Assembly (NCBI GenBank): GCA_037179335.1
Contig: JAKZHN010000005.1
Location: forward strand, 1,736,001-1,800,000
Direction: 5' to 3'
Origin: Cyclaneusma minus
Lineage: Eukaryota; Ascomycota; Leotiomycetes; Marthamycetales; Marthamycetaceae
DNA: 64,000 nt
Below, in pieces: positions 38,341-49,206 of the stretch. The notes beneath the pieces are model-generated. The model saw only the letters and a program-made list of their open reading frames with translations. It did not search any database and was not told the origin of the DNA. The number at the start of each line of letters is the position of its first letter. Position 1 is the stretch's first letter. The translations under genes were made by a program, and so were the position numbers.

Positions 38341-40407
38341 TTATTTCGGGTCATACTTGGACTTCCATACCCTGGATCATGGCACGTCAGTAGTTGGCAG
38401 AGGCATGTGCACACAGGCGGCCCTTCGAGAGACCGACCACCCACGGCCTATCAAGGTCGTAAAGCAGCGCTTTTCTGGAACATCCACCATACTCCTGCCG
38501 GACTGCCCGCTTTCTCTGCCAACTTGGCGGCAAGGGACGGGACGCGCCTCGCGCGAGCACGGTAAGGCCTTCTCCTTGGGCCTTGTCAAGTTTACCACGG
38601 CAAAAGCGCCTGATTCTGGGGTAATCGGCGATGCGACAGAAGTATGTCACATCGAGAAGGGAAGGAAGAAACATGTGACTCACCAGGAATTTCCCAGGGT
38701 CTTATGGCCTGCTTTCTCTGCAAGTCGGTAGTATTTGGCTGCTGCAAACTGTGGGCACATGAGGTCAGCCCCAAAGTGGCCATCTGGAATTGGACCTGCA
38801 TATCGCCTCATTGCTGCCCAACCTTATACTCATGCAAGTATAATGGCACACATCACATCTGGGAAACATCACCGGGCAAGCCACTATAATCCAAGGCTCT
38901 CGTATGGAGTTCTGGCGCAGCAAAGCTGGCTGATCTGAAATAGATCGCCTGATCGTGAGATCTGGGAATTTCATGACGTACCTTGTCTTTCTTGCAACCA
39001 AAGCCCTCCAAATAGCACCAGCCAACCTCGTTCATGGCATCTGTTGATCAGGTTGTGAGGCCCAACGTAGCCGAGAATGAGGTACAGGGGGTGCTGAACA
39101 TACCTGTATCGCCTAGATTTGCGGCAGTCTCGTAATACTGGGCAGATGTGTCAGCAAGGGCATCCGTAAAGACCTATAGCTAGATGACTGACCTGTTTCG
39201 CGGCCACTGGGTCTTTTTCGACCCCCCAGCCATTTCGGAAGCAATTGGCCAACTCGAATATGGCAAGTACCAATTCACCCTTGGCCGCCCCACCTCTTTT
39301 CAAACCAGCCTGGAGAGCCAGATCCTCTATGGAAGCAGCATTGCTAGCTGCCGCGGAGAGATAGACGATAGCTTTTTCGGGGTCTTTTTGGCAGCCCCAA
39401 CCATGTCTAGCGGTATCAAATCAGCTTGAGCTCGCATTTTGTACGATAGAATCAGATTATCAGGAAGAACTCTGAGTAATCAAGGACGGCCACACCGTGA
39501 CTTGGCGGAAGGGATTACAAGCAAGTTTCGCAACGACACTTTCGTTGACGATCTCCGTGCCAACTCAGAGGCTTCTCCACCGTGTTGAGACATTGGTCAC
39601 TCACCTCAAAGCAAGCCCATAGAGCACCTGGCTCAACGCATTATTTTCACCATTCGGATCTGCCAGTCTCCCAAACATCCGCGTAGCCCGACCCAGCTCG
39701 CCGGCTTCATGCAAGCGTATCGCCTCCTGGATGTTATCGTCGATCTTCTTCGTCGACACCAAATTCTCCTGACTCCTTGCCCTCTCTATGCTTACCCGGG
39801 CCTCATCGCCCGTCAAATTCAGGGATCCGATCTGCGGTGCCAAGTTGCTGATGCGTGGCGGTGTAGGCGGTCTGCTCGCGCTCCTGCTCCGCTGATTCTC
39901 CTTAGCCAGCCTCGTAGCCCTCTGCTCCCATTGTTCCTCATCAGCGGCGTCGCCGCTCCCCCCTGGGATATCCGGCAGATCGTCTGGCACATATGAGGAG
40001 CTGGGAGGGCCGCGATGCAGGCCTAGTCGCTGCGAGATGCGATTCCGAGACAGTGATCGGGACAGCTGTTCTTCGGCCGGGGAGCTGGCGGCCCGTGAGC
40101 GAGCTCTTAGTCTAGTAAAGCGGTTTCGCGACTCGGGTGGCGGGCTTTCTGTGGCGGGCGCCGGGACTGGGGGAGGGTTTCGAACGGGTTTGTTTGGAGT
40201 AGGAGGATGGACGTCGCTGTAGAAAGAAGGAGGGGAGATGATCTCTTCAGTGTTCGTGTCTGAGCGCACGAACCTGAACTCAGGCGGCGCAGGCGCATCG
40301 TAGGAGGGTCTGTCGTCGGAGGAGGGCCTGTTGGGGGAGATAGGAGAGCTTGGGGAGCTTGACTCTTCGTGCTTGTCTTTCTTCTTGAGCAGATCACGGA
40401 GCGTCAT
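38341..40407 (-). CDS. Sel1-repeat protein
   Basis: Probable scaffold or regulatory protein built of Sel1 (TPR-like) repeats. Fungal relatives regulate cell-cycle kinases or chitin synthase, but the partner is not visible here. Exons on the - strand are 40407-39605, 39406-39193, 39137-39104, 39040-38982, 38748-38684 and 38371-38341, giving 401 residues. The N-terminal 220 residues are Pro/Ser/Arg-rich and disordered. From about residue 235, IQEAIRLHEAGELGRATRMF leads into Sel1 units: LYGLALRHGWGCQKDPEKAI, LANCFRNGWGVEKDPVAAKQ, and MNEVGWCYLEGFGCKKDK followed by FAAAKYYRLAEKAGHKTLGN. The last coding exon supplies only WVWKSKYDPK, the conserved family ending, after a 312-bp intron that is long for this window. 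The frame is open to an earlier ATG at 40545, but the start at 40407 (MTLRDLLKKKDK) matches the family better. Confidence 0.85.
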
Positions 40408-41060
40408 GTTGAACAATGCTCGTGAGTGCACGGTAAGTTGCAGAAATCCGGGGTTATGGTGTTGCGTCAGAAGCAGCAGCCTTGCATGAGATCTCGATAA
40501 CAGGAAACAAAGGAACAATGGAAGAAAGAATGAGACGAGAAGCAAACTTTGAGGAAAGTAATGATGGAGATAAATGGTTGCGAGTTCCTTACCAGTTGAT
40601 TACGGCGGGCAGCTGCGTTTCAGCTCTTCACTTTGAGCATCGTAGCCGGCGGGCCAGCTAATTCTGTCGCAGGGCTAAGGGGCTTGGCCGCTCAGCCTCG
40701 TTTATATGAATCAGTCCACAACTCCACAGCGATCCTCGACTCCACAACTCGAAAGTGAAGACTTATGTGGACTCAAATTTCAATTGATGTGATGAGTACA
40801 TGTACGGCCTGGCGACAAGATCCGCATGCAGGCCGTCAATACAAAGTTGGTCATTGAAGTTAGTGGAAACTATTCAAGTAACTGGGCATGAACCGCCGAC
40901 AATGGAAAGGAACTGAACAAGAGCTGAATAACTAAAAGGAAACCAAGTCACTACTCATTCAATCAGACTTCGAAATCACTCTGTACGGACATTTCTCATA
41001 GCACTGTCTTGTCGTCATCTCTCATGCCCTCGCTTTCCATTTGGCTCTGACTACTCGGCT
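40408..41060. other. Intergenic region between the Sel1 gene and NOC4
   Basis: Upstream region of the Sel1 gene and 3' flank of NOC4, both - strand. No gene seen. Confidence 0.5.
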
Positions 41061-42795
41061 CTAATTAAAGTTCCATAGCTTCACGAGCAAGCTGTCCTCA
41101 ACCCCTGAATCGGCATCTTGCTTCATGTACACCCTTTTCGGGATTTCATACTCTACCACAGGTATCTTCTTCACATCTTTGGAAAGCTCGGCTTCAAGCA
41201 TCTACACTTCTGTTAGTACTGATCGAAAACGAAAGACAGGCTAAACTTACACTGCCGTAGGAATGGTCAAGGAAGTCTTCCAGGTTGTATGAATGCTTTG
41301 TGAACTGTTCCGAGATGATCTTCGCAAGAGTTGCAACGTTGGGATGGTAATGCGATTGTAATGTCACTATCTCCCATAGACAGCTGTCGATCGCTTTCGT
41401 CTCCATAGGGTCTTCTTCGTCCTCGAGGAAGGGGTCGGTGAGCCCCTCTTCCTCTAAGAGAGCCTTGGCCTCTGCACCGCGTGTTTCGCGGTGGATCATG
41501 AAAGTACATGCGGGGTGTTTTTTCAGGATGTTGTAAATCCACGGTACTATGACCACAATAGCCGCAGGTGGAGCGTTGAGTGCCAATCTTGAAAGCCTCT
41601 TGATGAAGCTGGCAACAAGCACGGCCGGCAAATGCGTCGAAGCCAGGAAGGTGTCCATTAGACGGAGGAATCGAGATCTGTGTTTCGAATGGAGAATACC
41701 GCGGTCGAGAAGGGAGTAAAGCTTGAGGTAGAAAGAAGGATAATCAAGGTTCCTCTCCTGGATCAAGTAAAAGACACCGGATAGAGCCAGTAATGAAGTA
41801 GATCCACCTGTGTTATACGAGTCCGTGAGAAAGTCCATCAGCAACTCTGGTTTTGAAAACCAAGGCGCAATGGTCGTCGACATCATTCCAAGCAGCTCCT
41901 TTTTCTCGTCCTTTCCTCGGGCGAGGCGAAGGAGTGCAAGCCATGCCTCTTGGGCGCGTTTCTTGTGGGCAGGCAGAGAATAAAGAGCATGCGTTGTCGT
42001 CTTCGGAGCTGGCACGTAGAAGTCTTCCAGTTCGTCTTTCGATTCGGGGACTGATTCAACGGATATGATTTTCAGGGCATTACTCAGATTATACTCTGGA
42101 CTACCTCCCTGCGCTTCGAGAACTTTCCTGCAGAGTTGTTAGAAAACGCACATTGGAGCAAATGACATAGGTATCTGCTCCACTCACTTCAAAGCCTCAA
42201 AGGTGTAGAATCTCAGATCATCGTATTCCTCGACAAATTTCTCACTGAACTCCTTCCGTACATCAGAGCTGGTCTCGCTGCTCAATAGCGTCCGGATGAT
42301 ATCCTGGAGAAATTCGGATGGGAACTCGTATTGGTCTTGTCTCGATGTTTCTCCGTCCGTCTTCAAGATACGCATACAGAGTGCCAACGCAGTGGATGCT
42401 CGGCTTTCCTGCTTTAGCAAGAGAAGCAGCCCTTTTTTGTATTCGGCATATCTGTCCCTCAGCCACTGAATCACCACGGCCTCCTTGTCGGATGCCTTCG
42501 CCTTCTTGGTCAAATCCCCGGATATCGCGAAGCGTGTGAAAATTCGGCATAGCGAAATAGCAGCGACCAGAGAATCATCATCTTTTCGGCCCTTCTCGGT
42601 CAGAGTGTTAATGAGCGTCGATATGTTGTTGTAGTTCTTCTTCGATTCGAAGATTTCGCTTTCGAGCAAGAGGATATGCGCCTGGGCGTCTTCTTCGTCG
42701 CTGCTGTCGGATTTTCGCCGTTTCAATGGCTTGGTGGAAGATGAGACTCGCTTTCTCTTTGCCCCATGAGCATCGGCCTTATTAATTCCAGGCAT
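41061..42795 (-). CDS. NOC4: Ribosome biogenesis protein Noc4 (CBF/Mak21 family)
   Basis: Nucleolar protein of the small-subunit processome, needed with Nop14 for 40S assembly. Exons on the - strand are 42795-42188, 42127-41251 and 41201-41061, giving 541 residues, close to the yeast length. The N terminus has basic nuclear signals (KRKR near residue 13, KRRK near residue 25). The CBF domain lies at about residues 310-480: STSLLALSGVFYLIQERNLD, YPSFYLKLYSLLD, FLRLMDTFLASTHLPAVLVA, then FIKRLSRLALNAPPAAI. It closes with ILKKHPACTFMIHR, a hallmark of the Noc4/Mak21 family. After the last intron the short exon encodes LEAELSKDVKKIPVVEYEIP. ATP4 starts 261 bp away on the other strand. Identification is firm. 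Confidence 0.94.
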
Positions 42796-43056
42796 GGTGG
42801 ATGGTGGTGAGGTCGATGGCAGGAGATGCGAAAATTGAAATTTCCATAACTTTTGGATATTGAACTTTTGGCTATCGATGCGCGATTGGTCTTAAGCGAC
42901 AGCTGGACTAGCCTTGGCGGGGCCGGCCGGGGTCCATGTTTTTCCGGCTGGCTGAGCCTGAGGCCATAGCTAGCGGATGGAGCAGGAGAAGCGAAAGAAC
43001 CTCACGTTGGACTCCACCGAATCACTAAACTCCATTGCATCTCCCCTCATCTTACA
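42796..43056. promoter_or_regulatory. Bidirectional promoter of NOC4 and ATP4
   Basis: Only 261 bp separate the divergent start codons of a ribosome-assembly gene and an ATP synthase gene, so both promoters must lie here or overlap the leaders. A GC-rich core (GGGGCCGGCCGGGG, about 42,919-42,932) is the most distinctive element; no factor is assigned. Confidence 0.7.
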
Positions 43057-43960
43057 ATGGCGTCTCGATTGGCAAGAAGTGCTGTTGGTATGTACTGCCG
43101 CGCCCCGACTGCAGCTTTGGCTCAATTGGCTGGGTGTAGCTGACAAGAGAGCTAGGGGCTGCTCGCCTTCGACCTTCCGTTCCATCGCGAACTCTGCCGG
43201 CTTTCACCAGCCTCACCAGCTACCGTTCAGCGTCCAATGTCCCCGCCGAAGAGCCCAAGAAGAAGGCGCAATCTATCCTCGACTCGCTCCCCGGCAACTC
43301 GCTGGTCTCGAAGACCGCCATTCTGTCTTCCGGAGCTGCCCTGTCCATCTACGCCTTGAGCAACGAGTACTACGTCGTCAATGAGGAGAGTGTTGTCGCT
43401 TTCTGTCTTCTCAGCGTCTTCTACGCCGTTGGAAAGTATGGAGGTCCAGCATACGCCGAGTGGGCTTCCGGTCAAGTCAACAAGATCAAGGGCATCTTGA
43501 ACGCTGCCCGTGAGGACCATACCTCTGCCGTCAAGTCGCGCATTGCGAACGTCCAGAAGATGGGTGATGTTGTCGACATCACCAAGGCTCTCTTCGCCGT
43601 CTCAAAGGTACTGGGCAGCTAGGACGTCGAATTTTCGCAAGGTCTAACAGGTATGCAGGAAACCGCACAACTCGAGGCCAAGGCCTACGAGCTCGAGCAA
43701 ACCACCGCTCTTACCGCCGAGGCCAAGGCTGTCCTTGATTCATGGGTTAGGTACGAGGGACAGGTTAAGCAGCGTCAACAGAAGGAATTGGCCGAGACCA
43801 TTATTTCCAAGATCCGAAAGGAGCTTGAGAACCCCAAGGTGCTGCAGCAAATCCTCCAGCAGAGTGTTGCTGAAGTGGAGAGTAAGTTGCTATTCTCGGA
43901 GTTTGCTCGAAGCTCTTGCTGACCATACTTGCAGAGATCGTCTCGTCCAAGGCGCAATAG
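43057..43960 (+). CDS. ATP4: Mitochondrial ATP synthase subunit 4 (subunit b)
   Basis: Peripheral-stalk subunit b of the F1Fo ATP synthase, in the inner mitochondrial membrane. Exons are 43057-43087, 43156-43607, 43659-43881 and 43935-43960, giving 243 residues. The first exon and the start of the second encode an Arg/Ser-rich presequence (MASRLARSAVGAARLRP). Mature-protein landmarks follow: ILDSLPGNSLVSKTAILSSG, a membrane hairpin with LSNEYYVVNEESVVAFCLL, then KIKGILNAAREDHTSAVKSR, VVDITKALFAVSKETAQLEA and the coiled RQQKELAETIISKIRKELEN. The last nine residues (VEKIVSSKAQ region) come from a 26-bp terminal exon. The fourth-exon join and the first intron are confirmed by this conserved sequence. 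Two nearby AG acceptors precede exon 3 (43,650 and 43,658), and only the second keeps the frame. Confidence 0.96.
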
Positions 43961-44463
43961 ATTAGAAATAGTCTACTAAGAGAGACTTGAATGCTTCCTA
44001 CTCCGTATTTGTAGATAAACCTGTGGTGCTCCTATACCAATGAAACTTCCCTTTGTCGGACAACTGCGGTGCAGTTACCATTTGAAATCCTGCCTGTTGA
44101 ATTTTAGCAACTTGGGGGTTTGACAGGAACTGACAATCGCAGGTTGGTGGCAGCATTACAGGAAGCTGGGGGCGACCTCTAACATCTCTGCAACGGTTTG
44201 GTTCCAATCTACGGCCTTCCGAGTCTCGACACGTTCTCTCGGTACCTGCCTTTCTGCTATGAGACGAGTGCAAGATCGAGAGCCGGTAAGTTGTATCTTC
44301 AAATCTTCATTTTCATTATTGGTGTCGATGCTGAGAGATATCTGGGATAGCAATAAAATCACAGGACCAAAGATTAAATTACAGCTGCTGAGAGTCTAAA
44401 ATCCGAAGCGGATAAAACTTCAACTCCCTTTTCAGCTCCCAAACAACAAACTTTCCATTCCAA
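43961..44463. other. Convergent intergenic region
   Basis: 3' ends of ATP4 (+) and the flavin monooxygenase (-). No gene seen. Confidence 0.5.
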
Positions 44464-46463
44464 TCAATGAGAGAACGGTCTTGCTTTCCAAGCATCGCCC
44501 TCCTCTGGCTTCCCAGCTTTCGGGATATCCACAACCGACGGCTCGATATACCAAGCCGGATCCCCTCCATTTCCAACTTGCACAGTACTCCAGCCATTAC
44601 CCAGCCATCTGAGCCCGTTTGCCCCGGATCCTTCGACACTTTCAAACTCATAGTCTTCCCATCTGGGGCTCCTCATCGTCTCAATCGCATGCAAGCAACT
44701 TCCAGGCCACAGCCCAACGATGCGATCCTCCTTGTCACCTTTGGCACGATACCAGCTGTTGCACTCGTCCATGTAGACAGTGCGCTTGAAGTACTCTCCG
44801 ACATACTCGCTGAAGTCTCGCACGCGCTCGGGCTTTGGTGTCATGGAAGCATAGTCCTCTTTCTGCATCTTGCGAATGCACTTGATGATGTAGTCTCCTT
44901 GAGATTCCAGAATCATGGTCAACGATCCCGATCCAATACCGGAATTCGGCCCCAGCATCATGAAGTAGTTGGGAAAGGGGTCGATGGTGAGAGCGAGATA
45001 GCTTTCAGGGAACGGCTTCCAGCGCTCTTCCAGCGTGACGCCACCCTTGCCTGTTACTGAAAAAGGAGGTGCGGAAGCGGTGTTGAATCCTGTGGCGCAG
45101 ACCAAAGCATCGACTTCTACTACTTTGCCATTCTCTAGCTGCAGGCCTGTGGGTGTGATAGCGGCGATCCTGTCTGAGATGAAATTCACATTGTCGCTTG
45201 TAAGTGCCTCGAGATAGCCAGGGCCGGGTGTCAGACGACGGCAGCCGACAGAAAACGACGGAATCAACTTATCCGCGATCTCAGGTTTTTCCGACAGGCG
45301 CTGCTTCATCATGTTCTGGAAGGCTTCTCTGGCTTGGCTACTCATCTTGGAGCCGCGGAATGTGACTTCGTGGATGCTGTTGCCGTCTGCTTCGATCACT
45401 TTTCGAAATCTGTGGTACTCTTCTGGATTGGACTTCCAGAGTTTGCGTTGTTCTTCCGAGACTACAATGCTGTGTTAAATATTGACGTGTAGGGAAGGCG
45501 GGTTGGGGTTCTTACACTCCACTTTCTGTGGGTCAAGCCCCAGTGATTGCATTGCATGGTCTCCGAACGGGTTCGACACCCAGGCCTTGCTTCGGACGAA
45601 GCAGTTCAGAGTGGTGCCCTCCAACTTCTGCAGTTGAGGCACGATTTGGATGGAACTTGAGCCACCGCCAATGACGCCCACTGTCTTGTTGGTGAAGTCG
45701 TAACTAAGGTTCAAGGTCAGTCAAGTCTGTTTTACAAGAACGTTGTCGAGAACTTACTCATCATTCCAAGCAGCAGAATGCATAACCTCTCCCTTGAAGC
45801 AGTCCAGCCCGGGTATTTTGGGCCAGGCAATGTCATTGAGGGCTCCACGGGCAGCAACTAGGATATCCGCGTCATCCTGGAATGACTCTCCCGTGCTTAG
45901 GTTGAGAACGGTGATTCTCCTGCGAGCTGTTAGCAATCCATCAACGAACCAAAAGTGGAGAATCATGAAGGTCAGGTACCATTTCTTGTCTAGGTCATCC
46001 CACTTGCAGTCCGTGACCTTGTGGGACAACTTGATATATCTAAAAGCGCCGTATTTCTCGGCCACTCCATTCAAGTAGCTCCAAATCTCTTTCGAGGGAG
46101 CATAGAGCTGAGACCAGTCTGGGTTGGGCTCAAAGCTGTATTGATATGAGTGGGCTACACAAAAACTTCTTGTCAACTACTTACTCATCACAATTCCCAG
46201 GTTTGGATCTCGAGTCCGTGGTAGTACTTACATGGGATATCACAGGCACACCCCGGGTATCGATTCTCCCACCACGTGCCCCCAACTCCCTCGTTCTTCT
46301 CGTATATCTGGAGGTCGATGTTCTCGAGTCGCTGTGGTATCCTAATGCCGAGATATATTCCCGAAAAGCCAGCTCCGATGACCCGAACTTTCATAGGACG
46401 AAGATTCTCCACCGTAGTCTCCTTCAGGGAGAATTGAGGGCTGGGAATAGTAATGGACCCCAT
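44464..46463 (-). CDS. Flavin-dependent monooxygenase, Baeyer-Villiger type
   Basis: Class B flavoprotein monooxygenase using FAD, NADPH and O2. The fold is that of Baeyer-Villiger enzymes, which turn ketones into esters or lactones; the substrate is unknown. Exons on the - strand are 46463-46232, 46154-45980, 45919-45758, 45703-45516 and 45461-44464, giving 584 residues. FAD site: VRVIGAGFSGIYLG (about residues 27-40), then GGTWWENRYPGCACD. The fingerprint (FxGxxxHxxxW) is FKGEVMHSAAW at about residues 175-185, but the next residue is Asn where P or D is usual. The NADPH-binding GVIGGGSSSIQIVPQL follows the fourth exon join, and ATGFNTA near residue 375 is the second conserved Gly motif. No signal peptide. 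Neighbour at 2.7 kb is an SDR, a common partner in fungal metabolic pairs. Fungal secondary or degradative metabolism is a reasonable inference only. Confidence 0.9.
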
Positions 46464-49206
46464 TTTGACAAGAAGCTAAAACTTCGAGATGTTAAAAGAT
46501 GGACGAGCAGGTCTAACCGGTGAACGATGTTGAAATAGAGAAGTGGAGACTGGAGTGTGGGGAAACGAGGTGGCGGCCCGTCTGATGAAATGGCTTGGTT
46601 TCCAAGGACTCATCGTCTCGAAGAGATCGAGGAACTCCAAGGCAGATATATCTCTCAGTCACGTCAGGCCGTGATGGGGGGTTCCAGGTCTGCCAGAAAG
46701 CTTTCCAGGATCCGGTCTTGGCTGCTTTCAAAGTAGCTTTTGCGTTTTCTGGCAGATCTGGCTAGCAAGCTGAGCCGGTGGCGGAATGGATCCTCATGGG
46801 TATATTCCAGGACTAGACGTCCCTAGGATCCCGGCCGGTCGCACAGATGCATTATATAACACACATGGACCCATACTTAGTCCCTCTAAACCAACTGATT
46901 TCCAGGGCGCAAGAGGGCTCAGCAGGCAGACTCGAAGACGGGGCTTTTCCGCTCGTCTTCATGCAGTGCTGCAGTGTCAAAGTGACAAAGCCATGTGCAG
47001 AACCCCACCAAGCTTTATTTCGGCACAGGGATCGTGTCGTGATGTGTGAATGGACGACCCCCAGCGGAGTTGGTTGCGATAACTGCGGGGTTGAGGCCGG
47101 CCGAGTTCCCAAAAAGGTAAAATACACTTCAATCATCCCCCCATCCCGAACTCTGCGACATAATATCGGAGTGGAGTCCGAAGTTGCTCAACGTGTCCTA
47201 CTGTCGAAGTGTTCTCGAGGAGTGAGCTTTGCGAAGAAAAGGGTCGTTGCCCAGCATCCGAGATCCGTTTATTTCGAGCTCTCTGTCCCACTGACGTGAA
47301 ACACCGGGGAGCTTCGCAAATCAAATCAGACCCCCGCAAATTTCTTCGTGTGGGGAGGATTCCGTTTCATCCGATTTGCATAGTGGCTGTCCTTCTCCCG
47401 TGTCTGACGTCTCCTCCACAGTTAGTCGCGGGAAGGGTCTTCGATAGCGGCCTAGATGTCGTAAAAGGTGGGTTATGCATCTTATTTTGAAAAACCTGCG
47501 ATTGTCCTTTTGTTGCGGTGTATGTTTGCCTGAGGCTTCGAAGATACGGGGCTTGTCCGTTCTGTCATATCCAGAGGCGTGGAAATGTTATGTAGGGACT
47601 TACGCTTCAAGAGTTCTGAGGAACACCAGTGTCATCCCCAGAGCGGCTCGGATGTGGTGTATCTCAATCCCTGCACTATCAGACTATCCCCTAACCCCTA
47701 CACGTATTACAACCGTGACACGATCGTGATACAACCCTGAGGCTGAAGTCTGCATTCGAGGGTCTAGAGACTAGTCTGTTACGCTGTACTAGCCTACAGA
47801 TTCCAACCTACCGTCCAATCATGTGTGCTTCCCTCTTTCGTTCCACCAAAACCACTCGTTTCTTTTGGCAGATCAAGGTGAGTACTTGTATCATCAAGGG
47901 GCTCGCCTTGAAAGGGGGATAGAAGGTAGCCCTTAGCTTTTGGTTTCTTCGGTCTCAGAGTTTCAGATTTCCTGCGTTTCACGACGAGGTGGACCGTAGG
48001 ACTTAGCTCGGAAGTCGTACTCTATTTAATAGTGAGCCCCAGCAGCCGGAGGTTCGAACATGTTACATGTGCTTTCTTCCCTTCTTCTTTTCATTTTCAT
48101 TTTCATTTCTGATTTCTGATGTGTACCCCTTGTTCTTCATCGTGACGGTATGGTCTTAGTTACTTCACGGTATTGTACAGTGCCACGTAGAAAGTCTGAG
48201 TACGGGTGAGATCAGTGGGCGACAATATTCCCAATTACTCGGAATACTTCCAATAATCCAATTGCTTGGAATATTCCTGGTTGTTTGGAATATTCACAAT
48301 TATTGGGAGACTGTAGACCGTGTTCAGACTTTCTCCCTCCCACTGCAATATTTTTAGGCTCATGGGAGAGCTCAGAGAGCTTGGGAGCCCAAATCCCTTG
48401 CACTTCACCCTGATTTTTATAAAGCAAGAGTCTTTCTGCAGCTTAGTTCATGAGCTAGCTGAACTATGGATAATACTACATGGTAGAAACCATCCCGCGA
48501 AGGTGAACGAACATCTAGCGTGACTTTAGGTACTCATAAATCCTAAGGTAAGGTAATTTTGGTGACCTGGTCACCTGATTCATTCATAATTCTACTACTT
48601 TCTAGTGATGATAACTCATAGCCACTCGACATCTGCGCCCGTACACAGCCTTCATCCGGCCCTTTTCCTAGACTCCTAGTGCCTATCCCAGTCGCAGATC
48701 CCAATCAAGCTATCGAATATCACAATGCTCAAGCAGAATAGATATGATATTATAGTATACTTCATTGGAATCACTAGCAGTTAATATCAATGAGCGAAAT
48801 ATAATAACACTGTTATAGAACGGGCTATATAACACCTCGGTAGTCCCAATCAAGCTACTGGCAAATACCGAGCACATGGAGCAACTTGAAACGGACATAC
48901 CCCATGCCCAGAGCCCCAGAAATCTAACAGTCCCCACATCTCCACCCCACACACCTTCGCCTGGGTATATCCCGGTCAGCCGGCAGATCGTCATGACGAT
49001 CCCAAAACTGGAGATTTCCCGTTCGGCGACCACTCGGTCGGTCATGATTCATAATGCCTGCCTTGGTCATTGCTTATCCGCCTCAGTTTCGGACATCCCC
49101 AGACCTCACTGATTATATAACATATAATAATAACCGTTATGCTAGTACCAAGTCTTTTTTGAAAGTCTAAACTGAAATTCAAACTATAGGTGCAGACGTA
49201 GGAATC
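46464..49206. other. Long intergenic region between the monooxygenase and an SDR
   Basis: 2.7 kb without a gene I can support. Overlapping frames at 46.8-47.5 kb have no family motifs. The most structured part is the repeat cluster at about 48,230-48,310. 48.5-49.1 kb is moderately AT-rich. Confidence 0.4.
48230..48310. repeat. Degenerate tandem repeat, unit about 20 bp
   Basis: Four to five imperfect units built on CAATTxxTTGGAATATTC: CCAATTACTCGGAATACT, CCAATTGCTTGGAATATTC, TGGTTGTTTGGAATATTC, then ACAATTATTGGGAG. The reverse complement of the 52.9-kb repeat has the same unit, CCAATTACTTGGAATTCTCT. Confidence 0.7.

Noticed and set aside
40408..40545. Upstream ATG for the Sel1 gene, giving a hydrophobic leader
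   Set aside because: The leader is open by chance. MTLRDLLKKKDK is the conserved family start, and a secretion signal does not suit a cytosolic Sel1 protein.
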